This document shows, piece after piece, positions 53,448 through 62,797 of a DNA stretch of 64,000 nt. The stretch covers positions 1,488,001-1,552,000 of the forward strand of contig NZ_CP063304.1 in assembly GCF_015159595.1 (NCBI RefSeq), read 5' to 3'. Under the pieces are notes generated by a model, which worked only from the letters and a program-made list of their open reading frames with translations, had not been told where the DNA came from and did no database searches. How positions within the stretch are numbered: position 1 is the stretch's first letter; each line of letters begins with the position of its first letter. The position numbers and the translations under genes are program-made. Origin of the DNA: Blautia liquoris. Lineage in GTDB: Bacteria; Bacillota; Clostridia; Lachnospirales; Lachnospiraceae.

Positions 53448-55213
53448 TATATTTTCTCCCTTCTATATGCTGTAATCAGAGCGTCTCTAAGTTCTTTATC
53501 ACAGGCATATATGTATAATCCTTCAACGCCCCGTGTCATTAGTACCCGTACCTCATGTTTCGTTAATGTCTCTCCAAACTTCATTTTTTTACCATTCGAT
53601 AAGGTGCGATTCTGTGTCATTCTCTTATAATTTTTTTCGGATGGATCAAAAACCACTTTGCCATTACGGTATTTAACTGATGGTCCAAGGATAACACCCG
53701 CATAATTTAAATCAAACCCCTGAATTGTAAAAGTGGAGCCTACTTCATCTATTGTTTGTGGCTGTTCTGCCCATGATAATGACTTCAATGCTTTGTCTTT
53801 TTTGAGTTCTGGAGCTTTTTTCAACTCCCTGTTCCACGGTTTATGCCATTTTCCGATTGACACTTCCCAATACTTGGATATGCGCTTTTTTGTATCCTTG
53901 TTATTGTATGCCCAGTCGTAGGTAGCAATTAATCTTGATAGTTTGTGATTGTCGTCAGCTGCCTTGTCTTTAATTGCAAGTTCAAGAGCTTCCGGATTTT
54001 TAAAGATTCTTAGCTCATATTTTCCCTGATTATTTGGAATCTGATTGATCTGTTGATTCTTTGTAAAGTTATCTATCCAATCTATAATATCCTCAGGGGC
54101 CCGCATTCTTAACTGATTAGTTAACTCAAATAAGTTGTTGGATTTCCTGGCTTGTTCTTTGAATTTCTCTAAGATATCTGATTCCCAATATTGGTCCGTC
54201 GTAAGAACCTGATTTTCATCAAACATTGCAACAGTAACATCTGCTCTGTCAATAATATCCTGAAGCTGGTTTTCACCACGATAGGACTGCTTTCCCTGCG
54301 TTAGCAGTAAATGGGCTTCATCGATAAAAGCGACATTAACGCGATCAGTTTTAGTATGTTTATTGATAAATGTAGTTGGCTTGCATACAACCGCATTATA
54401 TTTTTCAGTAAGACCTAACTTCTGGACAATTTGAGTGTATATTGTGATCTGCTCATCATGATTTACCATCATGCAGCAGTGTATTGAGTTATCGCCCTTT
54501 TCCGCTTTTTCTTCTGCTCTAATAAATATTTCATAAAAGGTACTGCTATTAAGAACTGTTTTTCCGGTACCGGCTTCGCCTTCAACAAAAATGAGTTGGT
54601 TCTTTTTTCCAGTATACAGTGAATCAAAGATTTTTTGAATGATAATTTCTTTAATGTTTTCTTGTTCTTGTGTGAGTTTATGAAGAGGTGACGCCTTAAA
54701 CACAGCTGAATCCTTTATTTCACTTTCAACAGGAAAGAGTTCCTTATTATATTTCCGAAGCTTTTTCCATACTTTTCTGAAAATACTATCAAGTTCATTT
54801 GCAGGATAGTACTTATTTTGCGGATTTCCCCTTAGATTATGGATTTTTCTCACATGATCAACGCTCATCATATAAAGCATCAATCGATTTTCTATATCTA
54901 AAGTCAAAGATTTGTTAAAATGTTCGTGTCCAATAATATATAAGGTGGAATTATGTGTTGTCAGCTGATATTGCCATTTGTCGGGATCTGCCTGGTTGGA
55001 ATAATGTTGTTTAGTTCTCTGGATAATATTATTTGATTCACCAATATATACTTCAAAATCTTCTTTGTCTTTCCAATTATGTATATACACGGTTGGAAAC
55101 TGCAGCATAATATCATTCTCTTTTCCAGAGGCATGTACTTTGCTTTCAAATTCTTTTAAACCACGTTCATCGTCTGTGATTTTACAAACGATGGGTGCTA
55201 TCTCTCTTCCCAT
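53447..55213 (-). CDS. GIY-YIG - DUF2075 helicase-like protein
   Basis: The N-terminal domain is GIY-YIG-like: TVYIHNWKDK (41-50) and EVYIGESNNIIQRTKQH (54-70). The large C-terminal domain is a DUF2075/Schlafen-type helicase: Walker A EGEAGTGKTVL (211-221), Walker B NVAFIDEAHLLL, a QLRMR motif, and helicase motif VI-like HEVRVLMTRGVEGLYIY near the end. The two domains together suggest a nuclease-helicase acting on structured or foreign nucleic acid. Co-occurrence with a MazG-like pyrophosphohydrolase gene is an attractive candidate defence arrangement, but this is inference. Confidence 0.85.
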   Translation of the reverse strand: MGREIAPIVCKITDDERGLKEFESKVHASGKENDIMLQFPTVYIHNWKDKEDFEVYIGESNNIIQRTKQHYSNQADPDKWQYQLTTHNSTLYIIGHEHFNKSLTLDIENRLMLYMMSVDHVRKIHNLRGNPQNKYYPANELDSIFRKVWKKLRKYNKELFPVESEIKDSAVFKASPLHKLTQEQENIKEIIIQKIFDSLYTGKKNQLIFVEGEAGTGKTVLNSSTFYEIFIRAEEKAEKGDNSIHCCMMVNHDEQITIYTQIVQKLGLTEKYNAVVCKPTTFINKHTKTDRVNVAFIDEAHLLLTQGKQSYRGENQLQDIIDRADVTVAMFDENQVLTTDQYWESDILEKFKEQARKSNNLFELTNQLRMRAPEDIIDWIDNFTKNQQINQIPNNQGKYELRIFKNPEALELAIKDKAADDNHKLSRLIATYDWAYNNKDTKKRISKYWEVSIGKWHKPWNRELKKAPELKKDKALKSLSWAEQPQTIDEVGSTFTIQGFDLNYAGVILGPSVKYRNGKVVFDPSEKNYKRMTQNRTLSNGKKMKFGETLTKHEVRVLMTRGVEGLYIYACDKELRDALITAYRREKI

Positions 55214-55274
55214 ATCTATGCCCTTTAATCTTTTTTATTGACTAGTTTTCTTGATTTATCTAATGTATTACAGT

Positions 55275-55302
55275 ATTATAATTTTAAGTAAATAAGATCC
55301 AA
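55275..55302 (-). promoter_or_regulatory. Probable promoter of the DUF2075-MazG pair
   Basis: On the minus strand TTGGAT (55302-55297) and TATAAT (55280-55275) are 16 nt apart, about 60 nt before the start of the helicase gene. Confidence 0.55.
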
Positions 55303-55433
55303 TAAATTATACCACAATGGAATATAGAAGTCTATTTCCAGAGCAGCTACTTAAATAAAAAAGTAAAGAGGACTTCAGGACCACATAATGAGCTGGAATA
55401 TCAGATGAAGGGTGAAGTTCCTGAGAAAGCTAG

Positions 55434-55823
55434 TTGGATCAGCTGAAAGAATATATTGAAGAGAGGTGTATGGATTTGGATAAATGGGTAGATGTAACAG
55501 AAGCATTTTCAGAGAAAGAAAGACATTACAGTGGTACTTATCTGGAAATCGATGAGGTATATGGCGAACTGCTCGAAGTAAGTTTATTCTCGTCACTGGA
55601 GGGACCATACGAAATCTATTTTTCATTTGAAAGATTTTATGGTATTATTTATGCCGAAGAGCAGGATGCTGCCGTAGAGCGAGAACAGGTAAAAAAAGAA
55701 CTGTTGCAGGAATATCTGGACTATAAGGAACCAAGAGGAGACTTTATAGATTCCTTTGCAAAAAAGCACAAAGTGTGTATGCCGGGTAATATTCTGTTTG
55801 ACGCGTCATCTTTGTTTGAGTAA
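55434..55823 (+). CDS. Hypothetical protein, possibly 5'-altered
   Basis: The 129-aa acidic protein (rich in E, Y and F; SLFSSLEGPYEIYFSFERFY) is not recognised. The start is unclear: TTG 55434 has no good ribosome binding site, and ATG 55470 follows GAGAGG closely. Just upstream, another frame reads NELEYQMKGEVPEKA before a stop, so the N-terminus may have been changed by a frameshift. It is followed by a small membrane protein gene in the same direction. Confidence 0.5.
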   Translation: MDQLKEYIEERCMDLDKWVDVTEAFSEKERHYSGTYLEIDEVYGELLEVSLFSSLEGPYEIYFSFERFYGIIYAEEQDAAVEREQVKKELLQEYLDYKEPRGDFIDSFAKKHKVCMPGNILFDASSLFE

Positions 55824-55837
55824 GGGGTGTATTGTCT

Positions 55838-56077
55838 ATGAGATTTCTAAAAGAGCTGCTTTGGTTTTTACTTTTTGCTTTTCTTGGAGGTGTTGTTTTA
55901 TTGATGCTGCTGGCAGTTTTTGCAGCAACTATAGCTGTTGAGTTCTGGTGGTTTATCTTCTGGGTTCCTGCCGGAGCTATTATCATAGGGGTGGCTGCAT
56001 TTCTGATTCTCTCGCTGATCAAGATGCCAAAATTGAAAATTATGACACTATCTTTGTCGAAGAGAACTTGGGGATGA
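55838..56077 (+). CDS. Small two-helix membrane protein
   Basis: The 79-aa product has two clear hydrophobic helices (about residues 5-30 and 33-55) and a short basic C-terminus. No family is recognised. It follows the preceding gene by 14 nt with a weak AGGGGTG site. Its last codons overlap the IS4 remnant on the other strand. Confidence 0.5.
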   Translation: MRFLKELLWFLLFAFLGGVVLLMLLAVFAATIAVEFWWFIFWVPAGAIIIGVAAFLILSLIKMPKLKIMTLSLSKRTWG

Positions 56078-56314
56078 AAACCAACTGTCAAAAAGGACAT
56101 ATTTAGCTGAAATATCAGCTCTTTTTGCAGATTTCAATAGTTCCAGCATGGCAATCGTTCCTTTTTCTACAGCAAGCTTGCGACGTTTGTAACCGACAGT
56201 CCTTTTGTCAACCTCCTTTGTTTCATTAACCCTGTTCTTTTTGTTTTCAGTAGAGAGCAAAATACTGTTAACAGGAAGAAAGGTGCTTCCATCAGACCAG
56301 CCTAATGTAAGCAC
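56048..56314 (-). mobile_element. IS4-family transposase remnant
   Basis: The minus strand encodes MLTLGWSDGSTFLPVNSILL, ...RTVGYKRRKLAVEKGT and AKYVLFDSWFSSPSSL, the central part of IS4-type transposases, including a probable catalytic Asp in the LFDSWFS segment. Both termini are missing, and no terminal inverted repeats were seen nearby. Confidence 0.85.
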
Positions 56315-56647
56315 AATTTTTGTGTATCTGTCCGTAAATCATTTGAATCAAGGCTATTGACACAGATGTTTTGAGCGAGTATCAGGATAAGTGATTCTAT
56401 AGAAGCTCGGATAATCTTTCTGGATCGAAGAGCAGCGGAATTCTATGCAGAGGTTTGAAGGAATCGAACAGATATTCAGGTTGCTACAAATGTTTTTAGG
56501 GTCTATGCTTCTGAAGAAGTAAAGAATATTCCTTTACTTTGCTTTTGGTAGTGTATTACAATGCCAGATATGCTAGAATGAAATTATAAATGATTTGAAT
56601 GGAGAGATATAGTTGGCACCCAGACTGCTGAAAGGAGCGTGTTAAGA

Positions 56648-57703
56648 ATGGGCTTTTATCTTAATAGTAATAAACCTGTTTCGCTTTACCTCAGTGAAAC
56701 CAGGAATCCCTATTTTGTTGATAAGACAGAGATATTATGTGAACTTATGCCTCTTGTAGAGAGAGGAAATCAGTATATTTGTATCACGCGGCCGCGAAGG
56801 TTCGGGAAGACCATCATGGCAAACATGATCGGCGCATTCTTTGGAAAAAACAATAAAGGTGTTATGTTTGATACTCTGAGCGTGGCAGCGCAGGAAGGAT
56901 ATAATAAGCATAGAAATCAGCATAATGTAATCTGTATCAGCCTCAATGAGATGCCGGGAACAAGAACATACGCGGCATATATTGATCGTATTAAGCAAAA
57001 ATTACTTGATGATCTGATGAAGGCTTATCCGGAGGCAGCAATTAGTGAAACAGATACGCTTTGGGATGCATTAAATACCATACATGAAGAGAGCGAAGAG
57101 GAGAAGTTCATTTTTGTATTGGACGAGTGGGATTTTATCTTCCATAGAAGCTTTGTAACAGACGAAGATAAGATAAGCTATATTTCATTTTTAAGTAGTT
57201 TGTTAAAAGATCAGCCTTATGTGGAACTTGCTTATATGACAGGTATTCTCCCGATTGCAAAGTACTCCAGTGGTTCAGAAATTAATATGTTTTTAGAGTA
57301 TACGATGGCATCTAAAGAACGCTTTGGTGAATATTTCGGGTTCACTGACAATGAAGTAAAGATGCTGTATGAACGTTATAAGACAAATACTCTCGAGCCT
57401 ATGGTAACATTGAAAGGATTACGGAAGTGGTACGATGGATATGAAACGATGAGTGGAGTCAAACTTTATAATCCTCGATCAATCGTAGCGTCTTTGTCGG
57501 ACAATCAGCTTGCAGACTATTGGACAAGTTCCGGACCATATGATGAAGTATTTTATTATGTGAAGAATAATATTGCAGGTGTTCGAGATGATATAGCTAA
57601 GATGATTGCGGGAGAAGAGGTTCGGGCTCAAGTCTCAGAGTACTCTGCCACATCGACGGAAATCAAGACACGAGATGAGGTTTTATCTGAAAAAGGGAAA
57701 TGA
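56648..57703 (+). CDS. AAA-ATPase-like protein, C-terminally shortened
   Basis: The N-terminus (NPYFVDKTEILCELMPLVER, then ITRPRRFGKTIMANMIGAFF) matches the AAA-ATPase-like family in which the ATPase is followed by a PD-(D/E)xK nuclease domain (family length about 500-560 aa). Here the protein stops at about 351 aa after EIKTRDEVLSEKGK, so the nuclease is lacking. ATG 56648 follows AAAGGAG by 10 nt; GTG 56639 is too close. Function in the family is unknown, with links to toxin or defence loci suspected. Confidence 0.8.
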   Translation: MGFYLNSNKPVSLYLSETRNPYFVDKTEILCELMPLVERGNQYICITRPRRFGKTIMANMIGAFFGKNNKGVMFDTLSVAAQEGYNKHRNQHNVICISLNEMPGTRTYAAYIDRIKQKLLDDLMKAYPEAAISETDTLWDALNTIHEESEEEKFIFVLDEWDFIFHRSFVTDEDKISYISFLSSLLKDQPYVELAYMTGILPIAKYSSGSEINMFLEYTMASKERFGEYFGFTDNEVKMLYERYKTNTLEPMVTLKGLRKWYDGYETMSGVKLYNPRSIVASLSDNQLADYWTSSGPYDEVFYYVKNNIAGVRDDIAKMIAGEEVRAQVSEYSATSTEIKTRDEVLSEKGK

Positions 57704-57795
57704 CCAAAACCCTATTGGAATCGTATGACAAACAACTGGCAGAGGCTGCCGGGGCTGATCTGTACGAGATTAGTCTTCAAGAAGATAGAAAGTGA
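57700..57795 (+). other. Possible 31-residue gene or remnant coupled to the ATPase gene
   Basis: ATG 57700 overlaps the ATPase stop as ATGA and opens a frame of 31 codons, MTKTLLESYDKQLAEAAGAD, ending in EISLQEDRK. The sequence looks natural and helical. It may be a genuine short product or what is left of a fragment that replaced the nuclease domain. Confidence 0.4.
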
Positions 57796-57800
57796 TAAGC

Positions 57801-57838
57801 AATCCCCGAAAGTCCAGTCTGACTTTCGGGGATTATTT
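57801..57838 (+). terminator. Intrinsic terminator
   Basis: AATCCCCGAAAGTC (57801-57814) pairs perfectly with GACTTTCGGGGATT (57821-57834), with a following ATTTATT. Confidence 0.88.
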
Positions 57839-57980
57839 ATTCATCTGCCAGTTCATAAAGCCAGAAATGATTTTTCTGAAAATCAAGGATTCCTTCATCT
57901 GCTGACATGTTAAGCAGATAACAAAAAAATAAGGTACTCGGAAAGCTTGATTCTAACGGTACATTTTTATATTTATCTGG

Positions 57981-58001
57981 CTTAACAAAGCTCTTGTTAA
58001 G
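57981..58001. repeat. Inverted repeat downstream of the LacI gene
   Basis: CTTAACAA (57981-57988) and TTGTTAAG (57994-58001) form a perfect 8-bp inverted repeat in an AT-rich region. It may terminate the LacI transcript or be a protein-binding site. Confidence 0.45.
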
Positions 58002-58064
58002 TAAAAATATATGTGCAATATGTACATTAAAATCTAATAAATCGCAAAATAATTAAACAATATG

Positions 58065-58093
58065 TTGACAACTGCGTAAATCAGTGCTATATT
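58065..58093 (+). promoter_or_regulatory. Promoter-like sequence facing the 3' end of the LacI gene
   Basis: TTGACA (58065-58070) and TATATT (58088-58093) are exactly 17 nt apart. Transcription would run into the LacI gene in antisense direction. Confidence 0.5.
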
Positions 58094-58130
58094 TCTAATG
58101 GGCAGATTAGAAGTTACATCGATTTTTACC

Positions 58131-59051
58131 TTACTTTAAAGATGCTTTCAGAAGAATTCTGTTCTCGTTTTCTGCACTGTAGTCCAAAAGGAGCATTTCA
58201 TTTAGTATATTTGAGGCAATAATTGCTTTCTCTTTATTTCGGACATAGAGTTTTTTAATATCACTGCGAATCAAGGAGGTATTTCCAAGACTTGATATGA
58301 TCACAAGGGAATCACTGCGGAAGTATTGTTCCACCTGCATTCCCAGGATGTCACCGATGACGATGCCAGTCTGGTCCTTATGATTTCGCAGGAAGCATGT
58401 CAGGTCCGACCCGGGTGTATTGATGAAGATATCCGTTGGCAAAAACCAGTCCAAAAACTGATTTCGTATAGGAATATTGCAGATATCTTCAAGAATAAGG
58501 AATGGATATTCGTCATGCAGCATGTGTTTTGCCTGATTCACCAGATCAGAATAATCCGGATGTATTTTGCAGAATAAAGGATTGTTATTTTCACAGTCTA
58601 AAAAGAGTATCGGAATGTAATAGTCTTTTGTGAACTGCTCTGTCACGGTGTCATCGGCGTCAATGATGAATAAAGCATCCGGATGGTGTCTGGTAGTGAA
58701 GGATACATCTTCCGACAAGTTCTTGGAATTAATCAGGATTGTCTGAAATCCGGAAAGTTTTAATTGATTGCTCAGTTCCGAGGCGAGATCATAGAACATC
58801 AGCTTTTTACTGGAACAGTTTTCTACCTTCAGATTGACGATAATAGCGACCAGTCGGCTTTGATTCTTCAGACGTGGTTCGCCGCTGACATGAAGTTCAT
58901 AATGAAGCCTGGTTGCAGTTTCCATAATCTTTAGACGAGTTTCATGACTGATTCTTTCTTTTTCGGAATGATTTAATACATAGGATACGGTAGCGACAGA
59001 GACATTACACTCTCTTGCAATATCACGCATAGTGGTTTTATGACGAGACAT
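58131..59051 (-). CDS. LacI-family transcriptional regulator
   Basis: The N-terminal helix-turn-helix is clear: TTMRDIARECNVSVATVSYV followed by LNHSEKERISHETR. The periplasmic-binding-like domain follows and is shorter than usual (306 aa overall; typical 330-345), with an unusual LILE/FLDWFLP region, so the effector domain may be altered. It is divergent from malF, with only 67 nt between starts, and is the likely regulator of the maltodextrin genes (MalR-like). Confidence 0.9.
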   Translation of the reverse strand: MSRHKTTMRDIARECNVSVATVSYVLNHSEKERISHETRLKIMETATRLHYELHVSGEPRLKNQSRLVAIIVNLKVENCSSKKLMFYDLASELSNQLKLSGFQTILINSKNLSEDVSFTTRHHPDALFIIDADDTVTEQFTKDYYIPILFLDCENNNPLFCKIHPDYSDLVNQAKHMLHDEYPFLILEDICNIPIRNQFLDWFLPTDIFINTPGSDLTCFLRNHKDQTGIVIGDILGMQVEQYFRSDSLVIISSLGNTSLIRSDIKKLYVRNKEKAIIASNILNEMLLLDYSAENENRILLKASLK

Positions 59052-59118
59052 AAGTAGTACATCCTTTCACAGTTATTATAGATATCTTAGCACAAAAATG
59101 TAGGCGGGGGTAAAAAAA

Positions 59119-60453
59119 ATGAGGAAAAAATATCAATCTTTATTTTTTTCAATAGTACTTTGGGGAAGCGGTCAGTTCTTTGTGAAAAAAGAAAGAATAA
59201 AAGGGCTTCTGCTTTTTCTGTCGCAGATAACTTTATTTGGGATAGAGCTTATTACGGGGTACTGGCTTAATTTATTTGCAGGCCAGATCGAACATTTCAG
59301 TATACGTCTCTATGGTGGCTTTTTTACAAAGGGAATCTGGGGATTGTTTACTCTGGGTGAGGTGCAGGGAGCAGCGGGTGATAACTCAACGATTCTAATG
59401 GTGAAAGGAATTATTGCTTTCATTATACTTGTTGGATTTGCAGTAGTCTATGTCTACAATCTGTATGACAGTCTAATGCCATCTATATACCTTCCGGACA
59501 AGGATGTGGGGCTTAAAAAAACCTCACGCGCTAAAGCAAAACGCAAGATGTTTCCTTATCTTGTACTGTCTCCATCGCTGATCATTATTATCTTTGTAGT
59601 TCTGATGCCAATTGTATTTTCAATTCTCACGGCTTTTACGAACTATGATACAAAACATCAGCCACCGGCAAATTTAATTGACTGGGTAGGATTTGATAAT
59701 TTTGTGAAGCTCGTCCGTGTTCCAGTCTGGAGCAAGACATTTGGAGTGGTTCTGATCTGGAATGTTATATGGGCACTGGCTGCAACGCTTTCAACATTCT
59801 TTATGGGTCTTTTACAGGCGATGATGCTTAATAGTAAATATGTGAAACACAAGTCGTTTTTCCAAACAATTTATATACTGCCGTGGGCAATCCCCGGGAT
59901 GATTTCGCTTTTGGTTTTTCGAAATCTGCTGAATGGACAGTTCAGTCCGGTGAATCAGATTTTGCTGAATGCTGGTCTGATATCGGAACGGATTCCATTT
60001 CTTACGAATCCTGTTTTGGCAAAAATCTGTATTATAGGGGTAAACCTCTGGATGGGGTTTCCGACTTTCATGGTGATGATTCTTGGTGTACTGTCTAATC
60101 AGGACGTGAGCCTGTATGAGGCAGCACAGATTGACGGAGCCAACCGGATGCAGGTATTTGCTCATATAAAACTGCCTTTGCTTATGAGGGCAATGTCTCC
60201 GCTTCTTGTCATGAACCTGGCTGGAAACTTTAATAATTTTGGAGCTATATATTTCCTTACCAGCGGAGGACCTACAAATCCTAAACTGCAGTTTGCCGGA
60301 GATACGGATATTTTGATTTCATGGATATATAAACTAACTCTGAACCAGAGGATGTATAGTATGGCTGCGGTAATGAATATTCTGATCTTTATTTTTATAG
60401 CAGCTGTTTCAATATGGAATTTCAGCAGAACAAATGCATTTCAGGAAATATAA
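59119..60453 (+). CDS. Maltodextrin ABC transporter permease MalF
   Basis: The protein has several N-terminal helices before the ABC permease core. The coupling-loop EAA motif is EAAQIDGANRMQVFAHIKLP near residue 334. A 444-aa size with extra N-terminal membrane segments is common in Lachnospiraceae MalF proteins. It precedes malG and a binding-protein gene, and is divergent from the LacI regulator. ATG 59119 follows GGGGGT. Confidence 0.92.
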   Translation: MRKKYQSLFFSIVLWGSGQFFVKKERIKGLLLFLSQITLFGIELITGYWLNLFAGQIEHFSIRLYGGFFTKGIWGLFTLGEVQGAAGDNSTILMVKGIIAFIILVGFAVVYVYNLYDSLMPSIYLPDKDVGLKKTSRAKAKRKMFPYLVLSPSLIIIIFVVLMPIVFSILTAFTNYDTKHQPPANLIDWVGFDNFVKLVRVPVWSKTFGVVLIWNVIWALAATLSTFFMGLLQAMMLNSKYVKHKSFFQTIYILPWAIPGMISLLVFRNLLNGQFSPVNQILLNAGLISERIPFLTNPVLAKICIIGVNLWMGFPTFMVMILGVLSNQDVSLYEAAQIDGANRMQVFAHIKLPLLMRAMSPLLVMNLAGNFNNFGAIYFLTSGGPTNPKLQFAGDTDILISWIYKLTLNQRMYSMAAVMNILIFIFIAAVSIWNFSRTNAFQEI

Positions 60454-60481
60454 GAATAATGAAATTGGGAGGCTAAACAGT

Positions 60482-61324
60482 ATGAAAAAAAAATATAACG
60501 GGAAGTCAGTGATGGGGTGGGCCCTAGTGCATCTGGAACTGATTGGTGTCGCTTTGTTTGTCATTGTACCAATATTTTGGATTATTATTTCTTCTTTTAA
60601 TCAGGGGAACGGACTGGCATCTGCGACGCTCATTCCAAAAGAGCTGACACTGGATAACTATAAGAACCTGTTCCTGAATACAAATTATGCTAAATGGTTT
60701 AAGAACTCTTTCCTTATTGCGGTTTTAAATGCCGTTATCAGTGTTGCACTTATCATGCTGACAGCATGGATTATGTCGAGATTTCAATTTAAGGGCAGGA
60801 AGACGGGTCTGATGACAATTTTAATTATATCAATGTTCCCGACGTTTTTATCAATGACTGCAATTTATACTTTGTTCTGGAATTTCGGGCTTTTAAACAA
60901 GCCCTATGCACTGGTTATTATCTACGCATCGGGAGCCATTCCTTATAATGTTTGGCTGGTGAAAGGATATCTGGATGGAATTCCAAAGGATATTGATGAG
61001 GCGGCATACATAGATGGCAGTACTTATTTTCATACCTTTACTAGAATCATACTACCCTTGTCTAAGCCGATCATTACATACTGTGCAGTATCGCAGTTTA
61101 TGTCTCCTTGGATGGACTATATTCTGCCGAATCTTCTGTTGTCGAGTGATGAAAATAAAACTTTGGCAGTTGGTCTTTTCAGTATGATTTCGGGTAAAGA
61201 GAATTCCAACTTTACCATGTTTGCAGGAGGTGCAGTTCTAATCGCCGTCCCGATCACGATTTTGTTTATGTTTTTCCAGAAGTATCTTGTTCAGGGGATA
61301 TCTGCAGGAGCCAACAAAGGGTGA
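60482..61324 (+). CDS. Maltodextrin ABC transporter permease MalG
   Basis: The 280-aa protein has six predicted helices, and the EAA motif DEAAYIDGSTYFHTFTRIIL lies near residue 176. ATG 60482 follows GGGAGG; earlier codons lack such a site. It partners MalF to form the membrane channel. The ATP-binding MsmX-type subunit is not in this window and is probably supplied from elsewhere. Confidence 0.92.
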   Translation: MKKKYNGKSVMGWALVHLELIGVALFVIVPIFWIIISSFNQGNGLASATLIPKELTLDNYKNLFLNTNYAKWFKNSFLIAVLNAVISVALIMLTAWIMSRFQFKGRKTGLMTILIISMFPTFLSMTAIYTLFWNFGLLNKPYALVIIYASGAIPYNVWLVKGYLDGIPKDIDEAAYIDGSTYFHTFTRIILPLSKPIITYCAVSQFMSPWMDYILPNLLLSSDENKTLAVGLFSMISGKENSNFTMFAGGAVLIAVPITILFMFFQKYLVQGISAGANKG

Positions 61325-61464
61325 TACAAACGGGGACATTCAATTTTGGTATACAATGGAGCGAAGCTTCGGATGTTAACCGTTAAAGTAGCGAGGTATG
61401 AGTTGGTTATACAAAGAAACGAGGTTCCAAAAGTATAAATTAAAATTTGAGGAGGAAATGTGAA

Positions 61465-62766
61465 GTGAAGAAGAGATGGGTTTTAGGTTTGGGAACTACG
61501 GTGCTGGCGATTGGGCTGGCCGGATGCGGGCAGCTTCCCCAAGATACGAGTGCTGCAAATACTAATACGAAAGAAGAATCAAAAAGTGTTTCGTCATCTC
61601 TGTCAAAAAGTGATGATGGAAAACTTGAGCCGGAGGAAGGAGCAAGTTTGAGATTTAGAACAGGGGATGAAGAATTTGGAAATGCGGTTGCAAAGCTTTT
61701 TGAGGAGAAATACAAAGTACCCGTTAAGGTTGAAGAAGGTAATTCATTAGATTTTACGAAAGATGTGATGGAAGCAGCGTCAGGAGAAGGACCAGATGTG
61801 TTTATGAGTCCGCATGATAAGACATTGGAGGGTATTCAGGCAGGAATCTTTACAGAACTAGATCCTTCACTGGTAGAAAGCCTGGAATCAGATATCAGTG
61901 ATGTTGCGATGAAGACAGTCACAGTCGATGACAAGGTATATGGGGTTCCGGTTTCGATTGAGACAAATGTGATGTTTTACAATAAGTCAGTGCTAAAGGA
62001 TAAACCGGCTTCCACATTTGACGAATTGAAAAAAGAAGCAGAAGAGTTTAACAACCAGAAGGAAAATAAGTTCATATATTTGTCAGATGTCACTACCGGA
62101 TCACCGATTTATCCGATGCTTGGCACCTATGGTTTCCGGCTTTTCGGTGAAAATGGAACGGACGAAGACCACCCTGGCTTTGACACACCGGAATTCGAAA
62201 AAGGGCTGGAAGTTCTTGCGGATTATCACAATATTATGCCGATCTCATCTGGAGATCTGTCCAATGCTGATTTCCTTACGAATCAGTTTACGGAAGGAAA
62301 GACTGGTTATCTGCTCGGAGGTCCGTGGAATGTGAAGACCTTTCGTGAAGCGGGCGTCGACTTTGGCGTCACTAATCTGGTAACGTATGACGGTCATGAA
62401 CAGAAACCATTTGCATTTGTGCAGAACGCACACGTATCTGCATATACAAAGTATCCAAAGACAGCTCAGTTGTTTGCAGAGTTTCTGGTGTCTCCGGAAA
62501 GCGCAGAACTTTTGTATTCGAAAGCCTTTAAGATTACTTCACGGTCAGATATTACATCTGTGGATGGATTAAAAGAGGACAAAGAATTAACTGCCATAGC
62601 GAAAGCTTTTGAAAAGAGTATTCCAATGCCCAGTGCTCAGAGGATTTCTGCCTATTGGACGATTACTTCGAATATTGGACCTGCAGTATTTGATCAGCAG
62701 ATGACTCCGAAGGAAGGCGCAAAAAAGGCACAGGAAGACTGGGATGCATTCTTGCAGACAGAATAG
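61465..62766 (+). CDS. Maltodextrin-binding lipoprotein (MalE-like)
   Basis: A lipoprotein signal with lipobox LAGC (Cys21) is followed by a Ser/Thr-rich linker and a family 1 solute-binding fold (FYNKSVLKDKPASTFDEL, GGPWNVKTFREAGVDFG, and SAYWTITSN near the C-terminus). GTG 61465 lies 9 nt after GGAGG and gives a good signal peptide. It captures maltodextrins outside the cell for MalFG. Confidence 0.92.
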   Translation: MKKRWVLGLGTTVLAIGLAGCGQLPQDTSAANTNTKEESKSVSSSLSKSDDGKLEPEEGASLRFRTGDEEFGNAVAKLFEEKYKVPVKVEEGNSLDFTKDVMEAASGEGPDVFMSPHDKTLEGIQAGIFTELDPSLVESLESDISDVAMKTVTVDDKVYGVPVSIETNVMFYNKSVLKDKPASTFDELKKEAEEFNNQKENKFIYLSDVTTGSPIYPMLGTYGFRLFGENGTDEDHPGFDTPEFEKGLEVLADYHNIMPISSGDLSNADFLTNQFTEGKTGYLLGGPWNVKTFREAGVDFGVTNLVTYDGHEQKPFAFVQNAHVSAYTKYPKTAQLFAEFLVSPESAELLYSKAFKITSRSDITSVDGLKEDKELTAIAKAFEKSIPMPSAQRISAYWTITSNIGPAVFDQQMTPKEGAKKAQEDWDAFLQTE

Positions 62767-62797
62767 AGAGTGATTGTTAAGGAGGAGATATATAGTT

